DNA of 64,000 nucleotides, taken from IMG/VR virus record IMGVR_UViG_3300001848_000349, positions 1-64,000 of that record; one strand, written 5' to 3'. The position numbers were made by a program, and so were the translations under genes. The notes below the pieces were generated by a model. That model worked only from the letters and a program-made list of their open reading frames with translations. It did no database searches and had not been told where the DNA came from. Of the stretch, positions 55,278 through 59,888 are shown piece by piece. Position 1 is the stretch's first letter, and every line of letters starts with the position of its first letter. The stretch is from a virus.

Positions 55278-55285
55278 TATTTATG
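55278..55285 (-). promoter_or_regulatory. Late-promoter-like octamer before gp25
   Basis: CATAAATA on the minus strand, one base from the T4 late consensus, within an ATAAATAAATA run 18-25 bases before the gp25 ATG. It overlaps the beginning of the preceding gene's 3' flank. Confidence 0.45.
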
Positions 55286-55286
55286 G

Positions 55287-55475
55287 TCATTCATGCCACC
55301 TTTCAACAAAATCATCAAATCCACCTTTACCACCACAGGGTCGAGAATATCGATCTGTAGGGGGATCATTTACTTTTTTATTTGAATTCAGAGCACCATA
55401 ATCGGTTATTAACCGATCGGTGCCCCAATTCTCTAACATGTATTTTACGTCTCGATCGACTTGGTATTTTGACAT
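55287..55475 (-). CDS. Short hypothetical protein (62 aa) before gp25
   Basis: Starts MSKYQVDRDVKYMLENWGTD with a ribosome site (TGGAGAAAACAG) before the ATG at 55475. The product is charged, with a glycine-rich patch (RPCGGKGGFDDFVERWHE) at the C-terminus and no hydrophobic segment. I do not recognise a fold. It sits in the baseplate cluster between the 47-residue basic protein and gp25 and is likely co-expressed with them. A regulatory or assembly role is possible but not shown. Confidence 0.65.
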   Translation of the reverse strand: MSKYQVDRDVKYMLENWGTDRLITDYGALNSNKKVNDPPTDRYSRPCGGKGGFDDFVERWHE

Positions 55476-55561
55476 CTGTTTTCTCCATAAGAATCAAACA
55501 GAACTTTTAAAGGGGTTCCTATCCCTCTGTATAATGTTTCAGAGTCACACCCCCATAATAT

Positions 55562-55705
55562 TCAACGTCCCTGACCACGATAACGCTTCTTGGCGCCATT
55601 ACGTGACGAAGCAGCGTACTTTGTATGCTTCCCCATACCCTGACGAGTTTTCTTGGGTTTGGACTCAATAACAATCTTATTAGTCAATGAAGGGCGTTTT
55701 GCCAT
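55562..55705 (-). CDS. Small basic cyanophage protein (47 aa)
   Basis: A short gene: MAKRPSLTNKIVIESKPKKT, then RQGMGKHTKYAASSRNGAKK and RYRGQGR, stop at 55562. A ribosome-site-like GAGGT precedes the ATG at 55705. I recall nearly the same short, strongly basic protein beside the baseplate genes in many T4-like cyanophages, so it is very likely real despite its size. About a third of residues are Lys or Arg, concentrated in the second half, which suggests nucleic-acid or negatively charged surface binding. It lies between the PAAR-like gene and the 62-residue gene. Function unknown. Confidence 0.8.
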   Translation of the reverse strand: MAKRPSLTNKIVIESKPKKTRQGMGKHTKYAASSRNGAKKRYRGQGR

Positions 55706-55738
55706 AGTTTACCTCGTTAATACTTTCAAATTATACCA

Positions 55739-56134
55739 TTATTTGCCCTTACTGGCAAATATTACGTTAGGAAACTGAAAGGGTGCTACGAACAACCTTT
55801 TAGTACCTGGGAATGATGTGAGCTCTGTAGCATCACCTTGTACAGCAGGTAAAAACTTATTGATGAATACACTAGTATTAACAGTAGTAAGTACTTTCCT
55901 TGCTGCTGTGGGCGTTAGACATGGAATTAAAGTACCTGGAGCAGCTGGATTGGGAATCCATGGTTGTCCTTCTACAGTATCTGGTGGTATAGCAGCATGT
56001 ACAAATTGTACTTTTTGCTTGTTGATATACACGTTGGGCGATGTAAAAGGACTTGTTATAGCTTTTGCTGGAAACTCACAAGGTCCATTGAATGATGTTG
56101 TATCTATTGTTTTTGGTCCTATAAGGAGCGGCAT
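55739..56134 (-). CDS. PAAR-like tail spike tip protein candidate (131 aa)
   Basis: PAAR proteins form the sharp cone that caps the central spike of contractile tails. Two internal segments, NVYINKQKVQFVHAAIPPD (near residue 34) and SVFINKFLPAVQGDATE (near 88), have the form of the PAAR repeat (VxINGxPAxxxGD). The protein is rich in Pro and Gly as expected, and its length fits. Cyanophages carry a PAAR protein close to gp25, as here. The start overlaps the previous gene by 16 bases. I did not find clear metal-binding His/Cys triads (only one His and two Cys), so the assignment is tentative; a different small baseplate protein is the alternative. Confidence 0.5.
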   Translation of the reverse strand: MPLLIGPKTIDTTSFNGPCEFPAKAITSPFTSPNVYINKQKVQFVHAAIPPDTVEGQPWIPNPAAPGTLIPCLTPTAARKVLTTVNTSVFINKFLPAVQGDATELTSFPGTKRLFVAPFQFPNVIFASKGK

Positions 56135-56322
56135 TTGTCTTCTACCTCTTTTAAACGTTTATCGATCTCATTTAAATATTCAACAATATTCATATAGTCT
56201 TCACGTTCAGGGGGTTTGTACATCATTTTGAATGGTACAGGAATTTGGTCTAATTTTTGTTTGAGACTATTGACCAATCTCGTTAAGGAATTCAGGCGTT
56301 CCTCCATTTCGTGGTTCCACAT
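56119..56322 (-). CDS. Small coiled-coil protein (67 aa)
   Basis: Begins MWNHEMEERLNSLTRLVNSL, and AAGGAG lies about ten bases before this ATG, which supports the longer start over the internal Met at 56307. Two helical parts (residues 5-27, and 48-67 with NEIDKRLKEVEDKCRSL) flank a Pro/Lys turn (PVPFKMMYKPPERED). It overlaps the preceding 80-residue gene by 56 bases in another frame and the PAAR-like gene by 16 bases. The large overlap is unusual but both genes have supporting signals. No family recognised; a small tail-assembly helper fits the place. Confidence 0.55.
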   Translation of the reverse strand: MWNHEMEERLNSLTRLVNSLKQKLDQIPVPFKMMYKPPEREDYMNIVEYLNEIDKRLKEVEDKCRSL

Positions 56323-56509
56323 TTGTTACATTCTCCTTTTTAATGAGTCCTTCATCGTAGATGCTTTCTACATCGACTTGAGGGGCTTTCAACCCCTGGT
56401 AATATTCATTGGCAATAGACTCCATGGAATCGGCAAATTCGTTGAAGTTATCAAAGAATTGCTCTCTTAGCGTTCCATCGGAAGTTTTAAAAGTAACTTT
56501 CTGTTTCAT
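56267..56509 (-). CDS. Hypothetical protein (80 aa), first gene of the baseplate run
   Basis: Starts MKQKVTFKTSDGTLREQFFD, a beta hairpin followed by an acidic helix (FADSMESIANEYYQGLKA), then a charged tail (NVEPRNGGTPEFLNEIGQ). No clear ribosome site precedes the ATG at 56509, though an AATAAATA late-like octamer lies about 60 bases up. It is the last gene on the AT-rich side before composition changes toward the GC-rich island. It overlaps the next gene by 56 bases. No family recognised. Confidence 0.6.
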   Translation of the reverse strand: MKQKVTFKTSDGTLREQFFDNFNEFADSMESIANEYYQGLKAPQVDVESIYDEGLIKKENVTNVEPRNGGTPEFLNEIGQ

Positions 56510-56567
56510 GGCGACTTTTTGAGAAATTTTTTATGGCGAAAATTTTTTGGATTAGGGATCCTATCGT

Positions 56568-56575
56568 TATTTATT
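56568..56575 (-). promoter_or_regulatory. Late-promoter-like octamer at the head of the structural block
   Basis: AATAAATA on the minus strand, one base from TATAAATA, about 60 bases upstream of the first baseplate-side gene. It would be the entry promoter for the late run toward gp25 and gp6. Confidence 0.35.
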
Positions 56576-56644
56576 TCGGTCGCTTGGATACTTTTGTAGG
56601 TTAGAGAGGGTCAAATATGGGACCCGCTCGGCGCGCCGCCCTTA

Positions 56645-56702
56645 AGGGGGGCAACGGCGAACCACTGCCCCCTGGCGGATGTGCTAGGATCAACCGTTGC
56701 CC
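56645..56702 (-). terminator. Competing hairpins at the end of the GC-rich island
   Basis: Two inverted repeats share one arm. GGGCAACGG (56649-56657) pairs with CCGTTGCCC (56694-56702, the last codons of the gene at 56690), and GGGGGCA (56647-56653) pairs with TGCCCCC (56666-56672). They cannot form together. No T run follows, so factor-independent termination is uncertain. Position, between the early-looking island and the late block, favours a termination or processing role. Confidence 0.35.
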
Positions 56703-56890
56703 ATCACGACAGCGTAGGCGGAGGGCGAAGCGATTGCCTCACGATCTCGCCACTGCTGACTGCCACGCTTAGTCTTGAACCCTACCCGCTGGCAGATCAA
56801 CTCACCCTTACGGGGGCGACGGGGGCGAACCGTCTTGAATGAGAACCCAGCGGCGGCGAGTTGGGCAGGGGTGGCGGTGGCGAAGTTCAT
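56690..56890 (-). CDS. Small basic protein of the GC-rich island (66 aa)
   Basis: Starts MNFATATPAQLAAAGFSFKT, then a strongly basic stretch (VRPRRPRKGELICQRVGFKT, KRGSQQWRDRE) and a short tail (ASPSAYAVVMGNG). I chose the ATG at 56890 because a promoter-like pair (TTGGTG, 17 bp, TACACT) ends about 20 bases upstream. An in-frame start at 56977 would lie upstream of that promoter. The positive middle suggests nucleic acid binding. GC-rich codons set it apart from the structural genes. No family recognised. Confidence 0.6.
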   Translation of the reverse strand: MNFATATPAQLAAAGFSFKTVRPRRPRKGELICQRVGFKTKRGSQQWRDREAIASPSAYAVVMGNG

Positions 56891-56911
56891 CTGGTCTGTG
56901 TGTGTAGGGGT

Positions 56912-56940
56912 AGTGTAGCAGATGGGGGGCAGATCACCAA
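56912..56940 (-). promoter_or_regulatory. Sigma-70-like promoter for the gene at 56690
   Basis: TTGGTG (56935-56940) and TACACT (56912-56917) with 17 bases between, on the minus strand, ending about 21 bases before the ATG at 56890. The -35 overlaps the stop of the upstream 53-residue gene, as in several neighbouring cassettes. Confidence 0.45.
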
Positions 56941-57095
56941 CGCTGGCGATCGTAGCGGGCGTCGCCCCATCCATCACGTTCCCAGCGGCGGGCGTCGTAG
57001 TCGTCGGCGGTCATCAGGTCGTCGTGCTCGGCGTCTTCATAGAATCGATCGGACTTGCCGAAGGACTCACCGTAAGCGAAGGACGTGGTTGCCAT
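56934..57095 (-). CDS. Short acidic/Arg-Asp-rich protein (53 aa)
   Basis: Starts MATTSFAYGESFGKSDRFYE and continues DAEHDDLMTADDYDARRWER, ending GWGDARYDRQRW at 56934. The second half alternates Asp, Arg, Trp and Tyr, an unusual composition, and has no hydrophobic segment. It is preceded at 57111-57140 by the recurrent TAGACTAAC leader and lacks a Shine-Dalgarno site, as do the other island cassettes. Codon use is GC-rich. I recall similar short proteins annotated only as hypothetical in cyanophages; function unknown. Confidence 0.6.
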   Translation of the reverse strand: MATTSFAYGESFGKSDRFYEDAEHDDLMTADDYDARRWERDGWGDARYDRQRW

Positions 57096-57110
57096 GGTTG
57101 GTTGGTTTCG

Positions 57111-57140
57111 TTTGAACTGAGGTTAGTCTACAGGGTCAGG
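57111..57140 (-). promoter_or_regulatory. Recurrent cassette leader, copy 1
   Basis: A 30-base element (minus strand CCTGACCC, then TGTAGACTAAC, then CTCAGTTCAAA) identical to copy 4 at 57790-57819. It contains a -10-like TAGACT and begins 16 bases before the ATG of the 53-residue gene. The upstream TTGCCA is 15 bases from TAGACT. The stop codon of the next gene upstream (57136-57138) lies inside it. Confidence 0.6.
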
Positions 57141-57309
57141 GCATCTGGCAACTGCCAGGGAGGACACTATTGTAGGTGGCACAGCGGGCAGCGGTCTGCT
57201 GGTTGACATGCTGTACGGTCTCGGATGCGAACCCGATCGCTGCCGATCCTACAGCAGCGATGGGGGCATAGAAGGCGGCGCCGAGAATGAGAAGGGCGAG
57301 GGTCTTCAT
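57136..57309 (-). CDS. Small membrane or exported protein (57 aa)
   Basis: Starts MKTLALLILGAAFYAPIAAV and GSAAIGFASE, a hydrophobic N-terminus of about 25 residues after a single Lys, which could be a signal peptide or membrane anchor. The rest (TVQHVNQQTAARCATYNSVL, PGSCQMP) is short and has two cysteines (43 and 54) that could form a disulphide outside the cytoplasm. The ATG at 57309 follows cassette leader copy 2. It is a small GC-rich gene in the island; similar short single-span proteins are common early genes of cyanophages. No function assigned. Confidence 0.6.
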   Translation of the reverse strand: MKTLALLILGAAFYAPIAAVGSAAIGFASETVQHVNQQTAARCATYNSVLPGSCQMP

Positions 57310-57316
57310 GGGGTCG

Positions 57317-57342
57317 TTTGAACTGAGGTTAGTCTACAGGGT
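57317..57342 (-). promoter_or_regulatory. Recurrent cassette leader, copy 2
   Basis: Twenty-six bases identical to copies 1 and 4 (TAGACTAAC and CAGTTCAAA core), eight bases before the ATG at 57309. A TTGATC lies 15 bases upstream of TAGACT and overlaps the stop of the upstream gene. Confidence 0.6.
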
Positions 57343-57353
57343 GGGGTGAGCGA

Positions 57354-57512
57354 TCAACGCTCGAACTGTGCCAGACTGCTAGGTGCCACATGGGCGGGAG
57401 AACCACAGGAGAGGTAGAAGGCGACCATGCGTTCTGCCTCGTCAAGGGTCTTGAACCACTGGGAGTGCCAGTCGTTGCTGTAGGGGCGTTGGTAGCGAAC
57501 TTCGATTCTCAT
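57354..57512 (-). CDS. Hypothetical protein (52 aa) of the island
   Basis: Starts MRIEVRYQRPYSNDWHSQWF and continues KTLDEAERMVAFYLSCGSPA, ending AQFER. The pattern of a short beta hairpin with aromatic residues followed by one helix (LDEAERMVAFYLS) looks like a compact fold, similar in outline to small phage proteins that bind a host protein. Its ATG lies 21 bases after leader copy 3. Gene and leader form the same cassette unit as the neighbours. No family recognised. Confidence 0.6.
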   Translation of the reverse strand: MRIEVRYQRPYSNDWHSQWFKTLDEAERMVAFYLSCGSPAHVAPSSLAQFER

Positions 57513-57532
57513 GGGGTTGGTTGGTTGATGCT

Positions 57533-57554
57533 GTTAGTCTACAGGGTCAGGATG
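57533..57554 (-). promoter_or_regulatory. Recurrent cassette leader, copy 3 (shorter)
   Basis: Shares the CCTGACCC and TGTAGACTAAC core (about 22 bases) with copies 1 and 4 but diverges after TAAC, where the others have CTCAGTTCAAA. The ATG at 57512 is 21 bases further on. Confidence 0.5.
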
Positions 57555-57557
57555 GGG

Positions 57558-57782
57558 TCAGCGTGCCAGCAGGTGACGGTTAGCGAATTGTCCCAGGGAG
57601 GCACCTGGCATCATCAGGCGGAGCATGTCACGACGGCGGCAATCATGGGCGCTGATGCTGCCGCTGTGCCATTGTACGATAGCACGACGGGTCAAGGGCG
57701 ACAGGATGATCCGTTGGCAAGCGGTGCTGCCACGTTCAACGTTGATGAACACGGGCAGGCGATCGATGGCGAAGTTGATCAT
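57558..57782 (-). CDS. Basic hypothetical protein (74 aa) of the island
   Basis: Starts MINFAIDRLPVFINVERGST; the centre is basic (ILSPLTRRAIVQWHSG, HDCRRRDMLRLMMPGAS) and it ends FANRHLLAR. The isoelectric point must be high. It begins eight bases after leader copy 4 and stops just before copy 3, so it too is a self-contained cassette. It lies directly downstream of ardA. No motif recognised; DNA or RNA binding is possible given charge. Confidence 0.55.
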   Translation of the reverse strand: MINFAIDRLPVFINVERGSTACQRIILSPLTRRAIVQWHSGSISAHDCRRRDMLRLMMPGASLGQFANRHLLAR

Positions 57783-57789
57783 GGTTGGG

Positions 57790-57819
57790 TTTGAACTGAG
57801 GTTAGTCTACAGGGTCAGG
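57790..57819 (-). promoter_or_regulatory. Recurrent cassette leader, copy 4
   Basis: Thirty bases identical to copy 1, ending eight bases before the ATG at 57782. No good -35 is visible at 15-18 bases, so activity may rest on the TAGACTAAC block itself. Confidence 0.6.
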
Positions 57820-57862
57820 ATGGGAGGAAGGGGGGCAGCGTGTGCCACCCCCTCAACTGGCA

Positions 57863-58288
57863 TCAGCAGTCTCGAAAGATTGCCACCTCACGGTAGGACT
57901 TCTCACAAGCGGTGAAATCGTAGCGGAGGGTGCTATCGTAGGTTGCTTGCCAATCTACAACCAAAGCGACGGGCACATCGTACAGATCGCTGTAGAATTG
58001 CTCAGCGAAGTCTGCCTCGGATTCGTACCAACCAACGAAGCGATCATCACACCCTTCGATGTTATCAATGCCATCCTCAGCAGCGAGGGCATCAACAGCA
58101 TCGTATCCGATCACTTCACCACAACGAACGTACTCTTCGTAGTTATCAACGAACATACGCTCGTTGTAGTTATCGATGAACTCCAGAATGTCATCGATAG
58201 CGTAGTTGTCATCGATCAACTCTTCGATTTTCTCAACAGTGCTAGCGGCGAGCACTTCTTTGTAGTTAGCGGTCAAGGTGACGGTCAT
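57863..58288 (-). CDS. ardA: ArdA-like antirestriction protein (141 aa)
   Basis: ArdA proteins mimic bent B-form DNA with surface acids and block type I restriction-modification enzymes. The product is very acidic (for example DDNYAIDDILEFIDNYNE). It carries the family pattern DDRFVGWYESEADFAEQFY at about 80-98, then VALVVDWQATYDSTLRYDF and a C-terminal YREVAIFR, which parallels the ArdA ending of IDW, a D/Y pair and V(F)FR. Length is slightly under the 165 or so of plasmid ArdA. A promoter (TTGACT, 17 bp, TATTGT) precedes it and the 5' leader shares TTTGAACTGA with the cassette leaders. Early expression would protect incoming DNA. Family call is good; activity is inferred. Confidence 0.75.
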   Translation of the reverse strand: MTVTLTANYKEVLAASTVEKIEELIDDNYAIDDILEFIDNYNERMFVDNYEEYVRCGEVIGYDAVDALAAEDGIDNIEGCDDRFVGWYESEADFAEQFYSDLYDVPVALVVDWQATYDSTLRYDFTACEKSYREVAIFRDC

Positions 58289-58295
58289 TGGTTTG

Positions 58296-58338
58296 TTTGA
58301 ACTGAAGGAACAATAGAACGGATGGAGGGGAGAGTCAA
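58296..58338 (-). promoter_or_regulatory. Sigma-70-like promoter and leader of ardA
   Basis: TTGACT (58333-58338) and TATTGT (58310-58315) with 17 bases between, followed by CAGTTCAAA (copy 5 of the shared leader end, 58296-58305) and the ATG at 58288. A clean early-type promoter on the minus strand. Confidence 0.6.
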
Positions 58339-58363
58339 GGGGGTGGGGACACCCCCTCAGGTG

Positions 58364-58525
58364 TCACATGCCGTTGGTGTACTCCCCGATGATCATGCCA
58401 TTCTGGCGGACCTGAGCGTATCCGAACTCTTCGGACAGGTCCAGGCACAGATCCCATGCCCGATCCTCATCACAGGTGGTGTTCTCCCAGGGAGCGGAGG
58501 GGCAGATCACGTCGTAGCGGTTCAT
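58364..58525 (-). CDS. Small cysteine-containing hypothetical protein (53 aa)
   Basis: Starts MNRYDVICPSAPWENTTCDE and continues DRAWDLCLDLSEEFGYAQVR, ending IIGEYTNGM. Three cysteines, a helix (RAWDLCLDLSEEFG) and a final beta strand suggest a small compact domain. I recall relatives with an ICPSAPWEN opening in cyanophages but no function. I chose the ATG at 58525, about 26 bases after a CATACT -10 at 58551-58556; an upstream in-frame start at 58633 would span that promoter. Confidence 0.6.
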   Translation of the reverse strand: MNRYDVICPSAPWENTTCDEDRAWDLCLDLSEEFGYAQVRQNGMIIGEYTNGM

Positions 58526-58550
58526 TCGTTGTTTGGTTGACTGTCCCCAT

Positions 58551-58556
58551 AGTATG
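58551..58556 (-). promoter_or_regulatory. CATACT -10 element within a CTGCCATACTA motif
   Basis: The minus strand reads GCTGCCATACTATGG. The GCTGCCATACTA part recurs before the operon at 59429 and, as CTGCCATACTA, before the gene at 59992, where a TTGACA lies 17 bases upstream. Here no good -35 is visible. The 170 bases upstream (58526-58698) hold no gene that I can support; they are very GC-rich. Confidence 0.45.
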
Positions 58557-58698
58557 GCAGCAGATCGGGGGCAATGGTCGGTTTGGTGGGCACTGTGAGA
58601 AGTGGCACAGCCCCCATAGCAAAGCGCCCCCAAGGCGACTAACCTAGAGGGCGGGAGGGGAGGGAAGGGGCAGCGACGCGGCCGCCCAGTTTGTATAA

Positions 58699-58881
58699 CT
58701 AACTCAACAGATCGGGATAGTAAGATTCAACCTCAGAAATCAGTTCCTCATCAGTATAGCTGGTGAGATTTTCTTCCATCTGGTCACCAACAATACGGAG
58801 CAGATCTTTGGTGCTCATGTTATCAAGCAAACGGTCGATGTATGCTTCAACGAGTGCTTGACGATCGAAAGTGTTGTTCAT
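58699..58881 (-). CDS. Acidic hypothetical protein (60 aa)
   Basis: Starts MNNTFDRQALVEAYIDRLLD and continues NMSTKDLLRIVGDQMEENLT, ending EELISEVESYYPDLLS. All helical in appearance with acidic faces; the ending EELISEVESYYPDLL is a motif I recall in short cyanophage proteins of unknown role. It begins 8 bases after the stop of the 55-residue gene and is the last member of the run that starts at 59429. AT content is back to the genome norm. No domain recognised. Confidence 0.65.
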   Translation of the reverse strand: MNNTFDRQALVEAYIDRLLDNMSTKDLLRIVGDQMEENLTSYTDEELISEVESYYPDLLS

Positions 58882-58889
58882 GGTTTGTA

Positions 58890-59057
58890 TCAGTTGGAGG
58901 GGAAGTTACGGCAGACAGCATCACACAGGACACGAACTAAGTCATCGAATTGTTCCTGTGAGTTGGGGAAATGTTCACAAAAGAACTCATCACAGATGGC
59001 ATCAATGTCCTCCATCAGTTGTTCCCTGGCAGTCAACATCTCAAGTTTGGTGTTCAT
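58890..59057 (-). CDS. Small acidic hypothetical protein (55 aa)
   Basis: Starts MNTKLEMLTAREQLMEDIDA and continues ICDEFFCEHFPNSQEQFDDL, ending VLCDAVCRNFPSN. Four cysteines in 55 residues (22, 27, 45, 49) as two pairs could bind a metal or form disulphides, though helix prediction by eye suggests two helices with Cys at their ends. The start codon overlaps the stop of the 42-residue gene as ATGA, so translation is coupled. Unknown function. Confidence 0.65.
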   Translation of the reverse strand: MNTKLEMLTAREQLMEDIDAICDEFFCEHFPNSQEQFDDLVRVLCDAVCRNFPSN

Positions 59058-59182
59058 TTCCGAAGGGGAGAATTGTAGTAGCGAGTGAAAGCAGTTACAA
59101 TGATAATGGCGGTTGAGATAACACCAACCAAACCAAGAAAGGTAACAGCGTCACCAGTGAAAGTGTAAGTGTCAGGTGTCAT
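59054..59182 (-). CDS. Single-span membrane microprotein (42 aa)
   Basis: Starts MTPDTYTFTGDAVTFLGLVG and continues VISTAIIIVTAFTRYYNSPL. Residues about 13-32 are hydrophobic and long enough to span a membrane, with a short charged C-terminus (RYYNSPLRK). It overlaps both neighbours by ATGA (stop at 59054-59056, start at 59180-59182), strong evidence that it is translated. Probably sits in the host inner or thylakoid membrane. No family recognised. Confidence 0.65.
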   Translation of the reverse strand: MTPDTYTFTGDAVTFLGLVGVISTAIIIVTAFTRYYNSPLRK

Positions 59183-59316
59183 TTTTTGTTTTGGTTACGA
59201 TAACGATAAGAGGCAGAAGGATCAGGGTCATACATACCCCCACCCATCCGATCTTCAAGATAAAACATGATGCCAAAGGTGGAGAGAATCACTCCCCCAA
59301 GAATAGCAGTGATCAT
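59179..59316 (-). CDS. Membrane microprotein (45 aa)
   Basis: Starts MITAILGGVILSTFGIMFYL, a hydrophobic segment at the very N-terminus, then a Gly/Tyr/Asp-rich tail (EDRMGGGMYDPDPSASYRYR, NQNKK). The design, one anchor with a polar tail, repeats that of the next gene. Start and stop overlap both neighbours as ATGA. The membrane anchor is clear; the role is unknown. Confidence 0.65.
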   Translation of the reverse strand: MITAILGGVILSTFGIMFYLEDRMGGGMYDPDPSASYRYRNQNKK

Positions 59317-59429
59317 TGATCTTCCTCAGGTTGGTTGAGTTCCATGTCGTGCCAGCATTCTGCTAACGGATGCCCCCAATCTTCGATGTCAAAGATCTCA
59401 CCAGGCATGTCTTGAATCTCTTCCCACAT
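59313..59429 (-). CDS. Acidic microprotein (38 aa), first gene of a coupled run
   Basis: Starts MWEEIQDMPGEIFDIEDWGH and ends ECWHDMELNQPEEDQ. Twelve or more acids, three Trp, one Cys; no membrane segment. It is about 26 bases downstream of a CATACT -10 (59455-59460), so it would lead the transcript, and its stop overlaps the next start as ATGA. Short, but coupling and promoter spacing support it. Function unknown. Confidence 0.55.
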   Translation of the reverse strand: MWEEIQDMPGEIFDIEDWGHPLAECWHDMELNQPEEDQ

Positions 59430-59454
59430 AATGTGTTTTTGTGTTGACTCTGTT

Positions 59455-59460
59455 AGTATG
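59455..59460 (-). promoter_or_regulatory. CATACT -10 of the microprotein run
   Basis: The minus strand reads GCTGCCATACTAACAGAG, the same 12-base core as before the gene at 58364. No TTGACA is present at the right distance. It starts the run of five genes ending at 58699. Confidence 0.45.
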
Positions 59461-59519
59461 GCAGCAACAGGTGCCCAGTGGTTGAAATAGTGGACACCTG
59501 TTGAACTGGCACACTGATA

Positions 59520-59696
59520 TCAGAATTCGATCGGATTCAGTGTAGGTTGAGCAGACTTCATTTGTTCATACATTTCAGTCATCAGTTGCATATGCTGATC
59601 GACAGGATTTGTATCACTGAAACCATCAAGAACTGCTAGCAGTTCGTTACCATTGGTGGCACGATTGAGCAGCGAAAGCATAACAGATTTGGTCAT
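59520..59696 (-). CDS. Short cyanophage protein with helical core (58 aa)
   Basis: Starts MTKSVMLSLLNRATNGNELL and continues AVLDGFSDTNPVDQHMQLMT, ending QPTLNPIEF. I recall this opening (SVMLSLLNRATNGNELL) from many cyanophages, always as hypothetical. The ATG at 59696 is preferred to an in-frame Met at 59711 because the latter sits in a leader shared with no coding signal. A 14-bp inverted repeat with TAGACTATACTA lies 37 bases upstream and may be its promoter or operator. Role unknown. Confidence 0.7.
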   Translation of the reverse strand: MTKSVMLSLLNRATNGNELLAVLDGFSDTNPVDQHMQLMTEMYEQMKSAQPTLNPIEF

Positions 59697-59723
59697 AGTT
59701 AGATAGAACAAAGGAACAAAGAA

Positions 59724-59843
59724 TCAGTCTTGAATAGTATAGTCTAAGTCGTAACTATAGACTATACTATTATCTTCAATCTCTATATCTTCATATAGAT
59801 CTTGATCTATAATCTCTTCTAATACATACTCTTCAAAAGTCAT
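59724..59843 (-). CDS. Very acidic microprotein (39 aa), tentative
   Basis: Starts MTFEEYVLEEIIDQDLYEDI and continues EIEDNSIVYSYDLDYTIQD, stop at 59724. Thirteen or more acids and no basic residue: a possible DNA mimic or simply a leader peptide. No ribosome site seen. The coding DNA contains a perfect 14-bp inverted repeat (59733-59746 with 59758-59771), so the codon pattern may instead reflect a control element. Short acidic peptides with this start occur in cyanophages as I recall. Confidence 0.4.
   Translation of the reverse strand: MTFEEYVLEEIIDQDLYEDIEIEDNSIVYSYDLDYTIQD
59733..59771. repeat. Perfect 14-bp inverted repeat, possible operator or RNA hairpin
   Basis: AATAGTATAGTCTA (59733-59746) and TAGACTATACTATT (59758-59771) are exact reverse complements around 11 bases. 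The arms contain TATACT and TAGACT, the same -10-like words used by promoters in this region. It lies 37 bases upstream of the 58-residue gene. Confidence 0.7.
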
Positions 59844-59888
59844 AGTTTGTAAAAAGTAAAGATTAACAAATAATATTTAATTTTTAGT

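Noticed and set aside
55818-56231. Plus-strand open frame of 137 codons opposite the PAAR-like gene
   Set aside because: No ribosome site, and its span covers the minus-strand genes whose starts and overlaps are coherent.
56861-57206. Plus-strand frames in the island
   Set aside because: They run antisense to cassette genes with proper leaders and have Arg/Gly/Val composition typical of GC-rich shadow frames.
57842-58300. Plus-strand open frame of 152 codons opposite ardA
   Set aside because: The minus-strand ArdA-like protein has family motifs and a promoter; the opposite frame is open only because of GC-rich codons.
56600-58700. Engineered cassette between AscI- and NotI-type sites
   Set aside because: The inserted genes are cyanophage-like with natural promoters; such palindromes are expected by chance in GC-rich DNA.
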